From the NCBI RefSeq assembly GCF_964340395.1, contig NC_135563.1, positions 3,826,422-3,890,421 of the forward strand: 64,000 bases of DNA, in the 5' to 3' direction. The position numbers and the translations under genes are program-made. Positions 45,845-58,552 of the stretch are shown here, piece by piece. The DNA comes from Glandiceps talaboti (taxonomy: Eukaryota > Hemichordata > Enteropneusta > Spengelidae). Positions within the stretch are counted from its first letter, which is position 1. Each line of letters opens with the position of its first letter. The notes under the pieces were generated by a model. That model was not told where the DNA came from. It saw only the letters and a list, made by a program, of their open reading frames with translations, and searched no databases.

Positions 45845-48800
45845 GAGTAACTAACTGTGCATTATCAGTATTTTAGACTTGTTAGTTTGTTGTCTTGACC
45901 AATCACATCTCTCGATTTGCACCATCAATAATCTGGTATAATATAACCAGCAATATACCAAGATAGGCTTAGTATATAGAGAATTTAGTTGGTAAGTAGT
46001 AAGAAAACAACAGTTTAAACTAAACTAGACTAATTTTGTGTTATGAAGTTTAGAAACGTGGCAAGACTGGTGAAGCGCAAACAAAATACAGCTACCTTTT
46101 TGCTGGCCTGAGAACCCACATCAAGGTAATATGAAAAATTCTACAAATATTCTAAAAAATAGCGTCCTGTTAAAATATAATTTACTATCAACACATTTTA
46201 TTTGTTTACCCACTTCCAGTATAGTTGTTTCAAAGTGACTTACCTCGTCTATTTCAGGTGTTGATGTGAGATCACTATCAGTACACTTCCAGTATAGTTG
46301 TTTCAAAGTGACTTACCTCGTCTATTTCAGGTGTTGATGTGAGATCACTATCAGTATTGTCTTTAGGTGTATCCATAGACAGTGCTGCCATAGTTTCAGT
46401 CACTTTAGCTGCATCTACATGATCCAGGCCAGCCAACACATCCTTTATACTGTTGTCTGCCTTAGATACTATGTGTACTGACAACTTGTGTCTCTTTGGG
46501 GCTTTCACTGCTAACATTTCATGGTAGAATTTCAATACATCACTTTTCTTCAATGTTTTCAGGTATGACACCTCTATGTTATCTAGTCAAGTAAAATAAA
46601 CAAGAAAAATCAAGTTAAACATATATTTCATTTCTCACCCATTGTCTCTGACTGTCCAGCTGTCCCTCTTTCTCTCAGACACACACTAATATACACACAC
46701 ACACATACATACATACATACATATACACATACATAAATACATACATACACACATACACATACACATACATACATACATACATACATACATACATAAATAC
46801 ATACATAAATACATACATACATACATACACACATACATACATACACACATACATAAATACATACATACATACACACACATACATACATACATACATACAT
46901 ACATACATACATACACACATACATAAATACATGCATACATACATACACACATACATACATACATACATAAATACATACATACATACACACATACATAAAT
47001 ACATACATACATACACACACATACATACATACATACATACATACACACATACATACATAAATACATACATACATACACACATACATACATACATACATAC
47101 ATACATACACACATACACACATACATACATACATACATACATACATACATACATTCATACATACATACATACATACATACATACATACATACATACATAC
47201 ATACATACATACATACATACATACATACATACACACGCACATACGTACATACATACATACTATTATACATATATACAATGTAGACATATATACATATAGG
47301 CACACACATAGACATGTAAAAACTTAAGTACATACATGCAGAAACCCATACATGTCTACACTACCATTAATCCCCATTGTGCTGTTTACAAATGACCATC
47401 ATTCACAAATTTTACTGCTAAAACAATCAAACATTGAAGTAACTCACCCCTGTCAAAATTATATTGTTTGGATATGATCTCCATCCAATGCTTGGCACAT
47501 TCTGATGACAACTTTTTGGGCTTCTCCAGTCTCCTGAGAGCAACCGCCATGATGTGTTTTAGAAATGCTTCTTCTGATAGATTCTCAATATATTTCTGTA
47601 AGTCAAACACAATGTACCATGTATGGTCTATCAATAACAATGCTTATGTTTCAGTATGTGTTAGCAGTTTATGAGTTTAAAAATGGCTAGAATCTGTGAC
47701 AGGTCTCACTTTACGACAGGCTTTCTAAAGAACTTTGATTAGAATGTTTTGGTATGTGCATGACCCTCACAGAATGTAATAGGCTTGTCATATGGTACAT
47801 ATGTACCATATGCAATTTTAATTGGGTATAATGTAACTGGGAATATGGACAGAAAATTGTTCACACTTTTGCTATGCTTTGTTTTTGTTGATACAACATT
47901 TACATGTAATGTGCCTCATGTCTTTATATATTTTGTTGGAGAGTGTCGGGGAAAGGCCCTGAAAAATAAGGTCCCATATGTTGAAGTTCAACATTTAATA
48001 TCGGACTGTACGTAGTTTCTTGATCCCTCACAATGAGTGGGCTAGTATTACTCTTTTAGTAAAAGAACAGTCAAAAAGTAAGGAAGGCCAGTGATCATGA
48101 TCCCTAGTTCTATCTACACCTCTTTCTAAACACAATCTAAAGTCAGTGCAATGTCATCCAATGACTTTCTGTTGAGACAACTAACATCTGTAAACTGACT
48201 ACTGCAAGCTCATTTCACATGTCTTTTGTGAGACACATGACAAAAGACCATAGTAGTACACCCCCTGACAATGCTGATGAGAAATGTGACAATAGACCAT
48301 AGTAGTACACCCCCTGACAATGCTGATGAGACATGTGACAATAGGCCATAGTAGTACACCCCCTGACAATGCTGTTGATGATGGCAACAATTTGGGATTG
48401 ACGTCCAAGAAAAGTTTTGAATGTGTGAGTAGAAATTTTCATTAATCTGATAAGGTTGGGGACACCCAGTAAAAGACAGGCCAGTCAGATTAAACTTGTA
48501 TTATAATAAACCAAACCATCATTTTGGTGTGTAACCCAGTGACTGGTACATTCTAACTACTTACTGCCTAGTTTATGAACACCAATAGGGAACCCCAGTA
48601 CAGTAACTGGGGAACTTAGGGTACATTTTATCTACTACTCTTAGCATACAAACACTGGTAGGGAACCCCAGTACAGTGATTGGGGAACTTAGGGTACATT
48701 TTACCTACTTTAATACTGCCCTTTGCTTACACACTGGGCCTATTATTTACATACCTCCATGCCTTGGAGAAATACTTCAACTCTTGATTCTAGGAAATCA

Positions 48801-51800
48801 GGTGCTTTGTCAGACTGTATAATAAATCTAAGACCCTGTACACCATTGGCTCTCCTTACACCACTTACAACAATATATCCTACAAAAAAAGGAATGAATA
48901 TTAAAGTTTGAAAATGAGATTATCATGTTGAATCATCATTTACAATGTTGTAACTTTTACTGTTTATAATACACAACACTGTATCAATGTGTTGATAGAC
49001 ACAGTCACTCAATGTGTTGATATACACAGTCACTCAATGTGTTGATATACACAGTCACTCAATGTGTTGATAGACAGTCACTCAATGTGTTGATATACAG
49101 TCACTCAATGTGTTGATATACACAGTCACTCAATGTGTTGATATACAGTCACTCAATGTGTTGATATACACAGTCACTCAATGTGTTGATAGACAGTCAC
49201 TCAATGTGTTGATATACAGTCACTCAATGTGTTGATAGACAGTCACTCAATGTGTTGATACACAGTCACTCAATGTGTTGATATACAGTCACTCAATGTG
49301 TTGATAGACAGTCACTCAATGTGTTGATAGACAGTCACTCAATGTGTTGATATACAGTCACTCAATGTGTTGATATACACAGTCACTCAATGTGTTGATA
49401 TACAGTCACTCAATGTGTTGATATACACAGTCACTCAATGTGTTGATAGACAGTCACTCAATGTGTTGATATACACAGTCACTCAATGTGCTGAGAGACA
49501 GTCACTCAATGTGTTGATAGACACAGTCACTCAATGTGTTGATATACACAGTCACTCAATGTGTTGATATACACAGTCACTCAATGTGTTGATAGACAGT
49601 CACTCAATGTGTTGATACACAGTCACTCAATGTGTTGATATACACAGTCACTCAATGTGTTGATAGACAGTCACTCAATGTGTTGATATACAGTCACTCA
49701 ATGTGTTGATAGACACAGTCACTCAATGTGTTGATATACACAGTCACTCAATGTGTTGATATACAGTCACTCAATGTGTTGATACACAGTCACTCAATGT
49801 GTTGATATACACAGTCACTCAATGTGTTGATATACAGTCACTCAATGTGTTGATATACAGTCACTCAATGTGTTGATATACAGTCACTCAATGTGTTGAT
49901 ATACAGTCACTCAATGTGTTGATAGGCAGTCACTCAATGTGTTGATATACAGCCACTCAATGTGTTGATAAATACAGTCACTCAATGTGTTGATATACAG
50001 TCACTCAATGTGTTGATAAACACAGTCACTCAATGTGTTGATATACAGCCACTCAATGTGTTGATAGACACAGTCACTCAATGTGTTGATATACAGCCAC
50101 TCAATGTGATGATAGACACAGTCACTCAATGTGTTGATAGACACAGTCACTCAATGTGTTGATAGACAGTCACTCAATGTGATGATAGACACAGTCACTC
50201 AATGTGCTGATATACAGTCACTCAATGTGTTGATAAATACAGTCACTCAATGTGTTGATATACAGTCACTCAATGTGTTGATAAACACAGTCACTCAATG
50301 TGTTGATATACAGCCACTCAATGTGTTGATAAATACAGTCACTCAATGTGTTGATATACAGTCACTCAATGTGTTGATAAACACAGTCACTCAATGTGTT
50401 GATATACAGCCACTCAATGTGTTGATAGACACAGTCACTCAATGTGTTGATATACAGCCACTCAATGTGATGATAGACACAGCCACTCAATGTGTTGATA
50501 GACACAGTCACTCAATGTGTTGATATACAGTCACTCAATGTGTTGATACACAGTCACTCAATGTGTTGATAGACACAGTCACTCAATGTGTTGATATACA
50601 GTCACTCAATGTGTTGATAGACAGTCACTCAATGTGTTGATATACAGTCACTCAATGTGTTGATATACACAGTCACTCAATGTGTTGATATACAGTCACT
50701 CAATGTGTTGATATACACAGTCACTCAATGTGTTGATATACACAGTCACTCAATGTGTTGATAGACACAGTCACTCAATGTGTTGATAGACAGTCACTCA
50801 ATGTGTTGATATACACAGTCACTCAATGTGCTGAGAGACAGTCACTCAATGTGTTGATAGACACAGTCACTCAATGTGTTGATATACACAGTCACTCAAT
50901 GTGTTGATAGGCAGTCACTCAATGTGTTGATATACACAGTCACTCAATGTGTTGATAGACAGTCACTCAATGTGTTGATACACAGTCACTCAATGTGTTG
51001 ATATACACAGTCACTCAATGTGTTGATAGACAGTCACTCAATGTGTTGATATACAGTCACTCAATGTGTTGATATACAGTCACTCAATGTGTTGATATAC
51101 AGTCACTCAATGTGTTGATATACAGTCACTCAATGTGTTGATAGGCAGTCACTCAATGTGTTGATATACAGCCACTCAATGTGTTGATAAATACAGTCAC
51201 TCAATGTGTTGATATACAGTCACTCAATGTGTTGATAAACACAGTCACTCAATGTGTTGATATACAGCCACTCAATGTGTTGATAGACACAGTCACTCAA
51301 TGTGTTGATATACAGCCACTCAATGTGATGATAGACACAGTCACTCAATGTGTTGATAGACACAGTCACTCAATGTGTTGATAGACACAGTCACTCAATG
51401 TGTTGATAGACACAGTCACTCAATGTGTTGATAGACAGTCACTCAATGTGTTGATAGACACAGTCACTCAATGTGTTGATATACAGCCACTCAATGTGTT
51501 GATATACAGTCACTCAATGTGTTGATATACAGTCACTCAATGTGTTGATATACAGTCACTCAATGTGTTGATAGACACAGTCACTCAATGTGTTGATATA
51601 CAGTCACTCAATGTGTTGATATACAGTCACTCAATGTGTTGATAGACACACTCACTCAATGTGTTGATATACAGTCACTCAATGTGTTGATAAACACAGT
51701 CACTCAATGTGTTGATATACAGCCACTCAATGTGTTGATAGGTACTATCACTATATAAATCTATTGAGTCCAGCAGCTGTTAAGAGTCAGTCAGTCAGTC

Positions 51801-54800
51801 AGTTAGTCCTGATATCAGCCAGGCAGTCAGTTCATCTATTCAACTATTTGTCAGTTAGTCTGTAAGCCAACCAACCAACCTGCCAGCCAGCCAGCCAGTC
51901 AGTCAGACAGTCTGTAAGCCAACCAGCCAGCCTGCCAGCCAGCCTGTCAGCCAGCCAGCCAGCCAGCCAGCCTGCCAGCCAGCCAGCCAGTCAGCCTGCC
52001 AGCCAGCCAACCAACCAGCCAGCCAGCCAGCCAGCCAACCAGCCAGCCAGTCTGTAAGTATAGTAACTCACCTAGTTGTTCTTTGGTTCTTAAAGTATCA
52101 AAGCAGGGTTCACTGATGATTTGACAAAATAATTCTAATAGCATATTACTCCTTGTAGCCTGTAGGTCTGTTTGGTAATACACTTCTATACAGGAATTAC
52201 TATGTACTTCATTTTCTTTCTGATAAACATAGTAACAACCTGGGAAAAAAACACATTTTTATAAAGTCATTTATGATTTACAGTGGTGTTTTGTTCCTAT
52301 GTTTTATGTAGGAAACATGGTAATGGAGAGAGAAGATCTGATAAAACTATAAAAACCATGTTGACTCTATGCAAGATTATATTTATGATTAGTGTCTGAC
52401 ATTTGTGCCAGGTTTGGCTGAAATTGAACTGTGGGTGTCAGACACAGGGTTGATAACGGGTGAAAGATGGATCCACTCCTATAGCCTCCCTCTGGCCTGT
52501 GCCCTTTTGGGGCTAATAATAGATTGATGACTACCAAGAAAACAAAATAGTGAACAATCAAATTTCTGTAATGACTTCGAAAGAACCAGAAACATAGAAT
52601 ATTTGGTTCCATTCAAATTCAAATTTCTTGAAATAAGCTTGTTAGTTAGTTAATGGTGTGAAATAAGTCAAAGATTCAAGCCATATTTGTACTGAATACT
52701 ACTGATAAAATTACCAGTGACACCCTTTCATGTCACTAAAGTGTGTTTGATTTGAGGATCAATCATTCCTGAATTGTAGCAAAACTTACCATCAGGTAGT
52801 TGTAGTTCTCTGTGTCGTACAAGTTGACTTGCTAGTAATGGTTTACATTTTGTATTGTTCTTCAGTGCTATTTCCACTTCATTCATCATCTCTAAAGCAA
52901 GCTGAAAGAAAACAGATAGAATAATCTATGTATACTATTAACAAAATCACTAGTATTTTAAAAACTACACTACCTGCAAATAGGACAATTTTTTCAAACA
53001 AGCAAAAAGATATATTCACTAAAAGTTGGTCAGTTACTTATAAAAGGTTATTGTATCTGTAAATTAGTGGTCAATATTATCTGTAGGTAGTGTAGTGACA
53101 AGTTTAAATCTTGAGAGAAAGTTTGGTTTTGAATCTGTTACTATGTTAAAACTGTACTACTTTGTAACTATAGTATCATTTTTCACTCAGACAACCACAA
53201 CATATTCACTGAAAAGTGTTAAAATACCAATAATTAGACATTGTACATATTAATCAGTAGACTGTAAGATACGTCGTGACGTTTCGCCCTCACCGGTGTT
53301 AGGGGTTGGCCGATGTTTGAGGGTGCCCCGTCACGGCGTACCTTACAGACTAATTAATCAGTGGTTGATATTATTCATATACTGTACAGAAACAGGTTGA
53401 CATTGAGATCACCGCCAAGGGAGCTGATTTTGGGTGCAGACCCAACGATCAATTTGATTTGATTACCTTATTTACATCTTACAAATATATGTTTACCCAC
53501 TGGTGATGCAATACTGTTGATGGACCATTTGTGTATGATATTACAAGTAAGATATTGTAACATTTTCAAAAAAATACTCCAGTTGCAGCTCTCTCAATCA
53601 TAAAAGAATAACAAAAAAACAAGCCTTTGTCAAGAGTTCTATATAAGTGTTGACACAGACCTTGTCTGTGGTGTTGATGAGTACTGATTTTGATGTTTTA
53701 AAAAACTGCTTTGTGAGGCTGTTGACATTTATGACATTGTGTTTGTCAGTGGTCTATCTGTTTTGTTTATATATACCCTACAAGCACTGATATGATAAAA
53801 AGTCTCCTACTTCCAACACAATTTAAGACCTAGACAAACGGTAGCCATGCATTTTCAAACTGCACTCCTAGACTAAGGAATTCTTTACCATATATGGATA
53901 TACAACAATCATCAAATCTGAACACTTTCAAACAACAAACTTCAGAGCATTTTGTGTGAATTTACCCATGAACAGTACTTTGGTTCTGGATTCTGGTCAG
54001 CACGTTATAAATTATTTTGATTAGATTAGATCAGATTAGATTAGCTTAGATTATATAAGATTAGATTAATATAGTGTTGTATCATTACAGGAAAGAAAGT
54101 TGTTTGGATAAAAATATTGCAGGCTATGAAAGAAAAGGGCAAGTTGTTATTTCATGACTCAAGAGATCTATCTAGCCACTGTTAGTTATTTCCATCCTAC
54201 AACTAAACCACTGATACTTACCTTCTTTGTCATGTTACCATGAAATAAAGCTTCAATGTGTAACTTGCCCAGAAGCTGTGGAATAAATGCTTTGAGTGCA
54301 TCCATTGTTACTTCTGTCAAACAAAACAGTAATAAAACATTAAAACATACTTAGTCTAACGATTCACTTATCGTCTAGACAGTCTAACAATTCACTTATT
54401 GTCTAGACAGTCTAACAATTCACTTACCATCTAGACAGTCTAACAATTCACTTACCATCTAGACAGTCTAACAATTCACTTACCATCTAGACAGCCCAAC
54501 AATTCACTTACCGTCTAGACAGTCTAACAATTCATTTACCATCTAGAGTCTAACAATTCACTTACCCTCTAGACAGTCTAACAATTCACTTATCATCTAG
54601 ACAGTTTAACAATTCACTTACCATCTAGACAGTTTAACAATTCACTTACCATCTAGACAATCTAACAATTCACTTACCATCCAGACAGTCTAACAATTCA
54701 TCCTTAGTCCATGCATGCTCTGCCATCAACACAGATGTATAGTACAAGGCATGTTGATGTGGTTGTTCAGCCTTGAAGTTATGTAAATTTCTTGTGTACT

Positions 54801-54893
54801 TTGGGAACCAATATGAGAAAATAATTATAAGTTTTACAAAATTTTACAAGCAAGTTATCAGGAATCAGGAACAATACAATTCCACCTAATCCT

Positions 54894-54951
<58 letters not shown>

Positions 54952-57900
54952 CAAGTAATCACGCATACATTTCTAATAGATATACAGATCTTCTCAGTTG
55001 GTTAAAAAGAATGATTTGATACCTAATACTTCACATTTCAGCTAGACAGCGGCTCATTGTTAAAGATTACTGGTCATTGAGTTTCAAGGTAAGAATAGTG
55101 TGACAAATATTGATATACTTACAGCCTCCTTTATTATATTAAATCTCTTTTCATCAATCTGAAATGCCGTCATCTTCTCCAGGACTTTTGTCAGTAGGAT
55201 CGGTTGTTTGTCATTATAGCCTTTGATGCCAAGCTACAGTAAAAACAACAACCAACTCATATCAATCTTTAACATCCACCCAAGTTGATTGACAATCCAC
55301 TGACCAATCAATAATGAGAAAAAATAAGTCTTTATGACAACATGCACAGAAAATATGAGGTACGATAACGGAACTTTGAGATTTAGATCTTTTGGCAGTG
55401 TTGTTTGATCAACAAGAAATGTAGCCAAATGAATAGAGATATGCCCTGTTAGTCATCTTGAACCATCCATGGTATTGACTTCACTGAAGTTTTTGATTAC
55501 TAAATATGTTTGTCACTTTGTGATTTTCAGTAAGAGTGACCCTATTTTTTAAATGTTTCTCATTACTTTTTCATGGCAACTATGGGTTAGGTGGTTGATA
55601 AAAAAAATTCATCTTCTTCATATTTCTCTGCATCTCTTTTTCCTCCTCTCCATCTTCTTTTTATTGGAGTTCTGGTAACAAGCCCTTTCCCAGCTTCTCT
55701 ACACAATTGCCATGTTCTCTGGCCCCTACTTGAATAACTTCCGTCATGAAAAAAAATGCTTGTTCATGAAGAAGTGTCGTCATCACCACTAAGACTGTAG
55801 ATTACATCAACAGTCCAAACACTTGCTTATTCTTACTGTTCCGCAAAATATTAAGGGTGGGTGTAAATAAATTTCTTTTTGATGTTGGAGCTGAAAATTT
55901 GGGTCGGTCGGGTAATGAGAAACAACTAGAACACACACTTTAAACCATTCAAAACACAACAAAAATGAAAAGTAGAGATCCTAATCAAATCCAAGGCAGG
56001 TATAAATAAAAGCTTGAAATGATACAAACTGCATGATAACAATGACAATTTGCTACTTACATAGAGTCCATAGATGGTATTTTCTAGGTTATAGCCTAGA
56101 CCAGCTATCTCTGCAGCATAGGAGTATTCTACCAAACTGTCTTTGATTAGCTGGTTGTACATGAATGCCAGGTTACAGTGTAATGGATCCAAATAGGCCA
56201 TAGGACTGCAAAGACAAAGTACAATGAATTAGGAGATAAATCCACTTCAAATTGTAGACTTACCACCAGTTTTACAACCCCATTCAGAAATAGTTGACTT
56301 TCTGCTGGATATTCATAACGTTAAACAGGGAATATTAAAACCTGCAGGTAAGGTCATAATGTGTGTATGCTCATTACAACCTAATATCACCTGTTTATAG
56401 GTATTTTCACAAAACTGAAGGTTTCTGACAACTTGAAATGAATTTGTAACATTAAATGGTCAGTGGGAATGAAACATTGGGATGGTGTCGGAAGTAAGAC
56501 TGAGGAGTACTGATAGAAGTTTATTATTCTAAAAATATGCATTAATTTGTATTTAGTGGGAATACTGTGAATTTGGGTATCACACTCAATTTTTAAATAG
56601 TGTTTGTAATTATTTATTGCACTTTTTAAATGTACTCAAACTCAACTTGTTGCCACATCTATCTTTGGACCACAATGGTAAGGCACTCTGTACCTACCTG
56701 GTAAATTCAAGGAAAAGACATGCTTTAGGTAAACGGAATGTATCATCCTGTTTAAACCATAACTTGGTCATTGGAGTATCTTTAATCAATACTGGTATAG
56801 GTGACATGTCTTCCTCTCTGGGTGTAATCTCAAAGTTTGTGGGTATAAACTCATTCCTTGGAGGAAGAGCAAATTTATCATTCAACCCAGCATTTTTCCA
56901 TCTCTGTAAACAAAAATATTTGCTATTGATACAAATCAAATTCTGACAGCATTATAAAAAGTGATAGTGCCTGTCAGGGAAAGGTCATTTGTTTTGATGA
57001 ACAGGATTTGTAAAGTTGTCAGTCAAAGATCACTAAAGCTACAGAATGGTAGAACACATGAAACATAGCAGAAATCCTGCCAAGCATATAAGCCAGGGTG
57101 GTAAGGACATTGCTGGTAATAACAATGTGCTTTCTCCATAGTGGGAGAACACCGTAAAATGGCATGAAATAGTTAGTATAGTCTACAACTTAGATCTTAC
57201 GCAAGAACATAATAATTAATATACAATGTGCAAGATCTGAATTAAAAGTTTATCAGTTTTTTCAACACATGGAATATCTACAAAATATAAATGAAAAAAG
57301 TCGAGGCTTTGTACCTTTAGTTTGTCCTTGGTTATAGGTGTTATTTTGTAGGATGTGCCATACCATTTTTCTGATTCATCTGTCTTCCCTTCAAATATTT
57401 TGGAGATGACAGCAATTCTGTAGTCGAACAAACCATTGTTTTTTAGAGTCATTATGTCAGTGACAAACTCTAACAAACATAGTGATGTATAAACTGAAGA
57501 CACAGACTGACATGCACATGTACTCACACACATGCACACAAATACACATACATGCACACACAAATGCATGACATACTTGCACACACACACATGTACACAA
57601 TGTAATATCATACACACACACATACATATGATCATAGTGTATCAGATATGTTTATTTCAGGAATTTGTAAGGTTTTTGGTGATGATGATCAATTGAGGTT
57701 GAAGGAGGAAATCAATTTCCGTCTCGGAACACTGGAACCCCATGATTATTTACATCATTCCCCAATATCTAACTATGCTTATTCTATCTTTCAGGCATGC
57801 TCTATAGGGTTGTTTTTGGTGCACATGTTAAAATCTTTTTGCGTGTATCTTACCATTGATAAATACTCATGCAGTAGTCCTCAAGTTCTATTCCATAACA

Positions 57901-58030
57901 TTTAGATATATAGTCAGGTGGTAACCTACTCATGTATATGTCATGCCTTGATATCCTTGATAAAGAGTTTTGATTCAAAACGTTGGATTGTATTTATTTA
58001 TTTCGACTGTATAACTCATTCCTTTCTACA

Positions 58031-58090
<60 letters not shown>

Positions 58091-58115
58091 TAGATAGATA
58101 GATAGATAGACAGAC

Positions 58116-58162
<47 letters not shown>

Positions 58163-58180
58163 TACAGACAGACAGATAGA

Positions 58181-58220
<40 letters not shown>

Positions 58221-58224
58221 TAGA

Positions 58225-58296
<72 letters not shown>

Positions 58297-58485
58297 TAGA
58301 TACAGACAGACAGACCAACATACATACATACAGACAGACAGACAGACATACATGCAAACATACATACATACAGACAGACAGACATACATACATACATACA
58401 TACAGACAGACAGACATACATGCAAACATACATACATACATACAGACAGACATACATACAGACAGACAGACATACATGCAAACAT

Positions 58486-58552
<67 letters not shown>

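Larger units (their letters stand above)
47596..48754 (-). other. IDE intron with small repeats
   Basis: It contains a perfect 24-bp palindrome (47789-47812), a 49-bp repeat of three copies (48235-48375) and a 73-bp-spaced duplication (48586-48715). Confidence 0.85.
52902..54221 (-). other. IDE intron with two mobile-element remnants
   Basis: A 1.3-kb intron holding a hairpin element (53259-53352) and a LINE 3' remnant (53834-54073). The rest is unique. Confidence 0.85.

Noticed and set aside
46244-46582. IDE exon extended to the distal duplicated donor
   Set aside because: The extended reading meets a stop before the distal donor and would lose the conserved last exon.
56617-56946. + strand frame of 109 codons
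   Set aside because: Antisense shadow of IDE exon 56698-56903.
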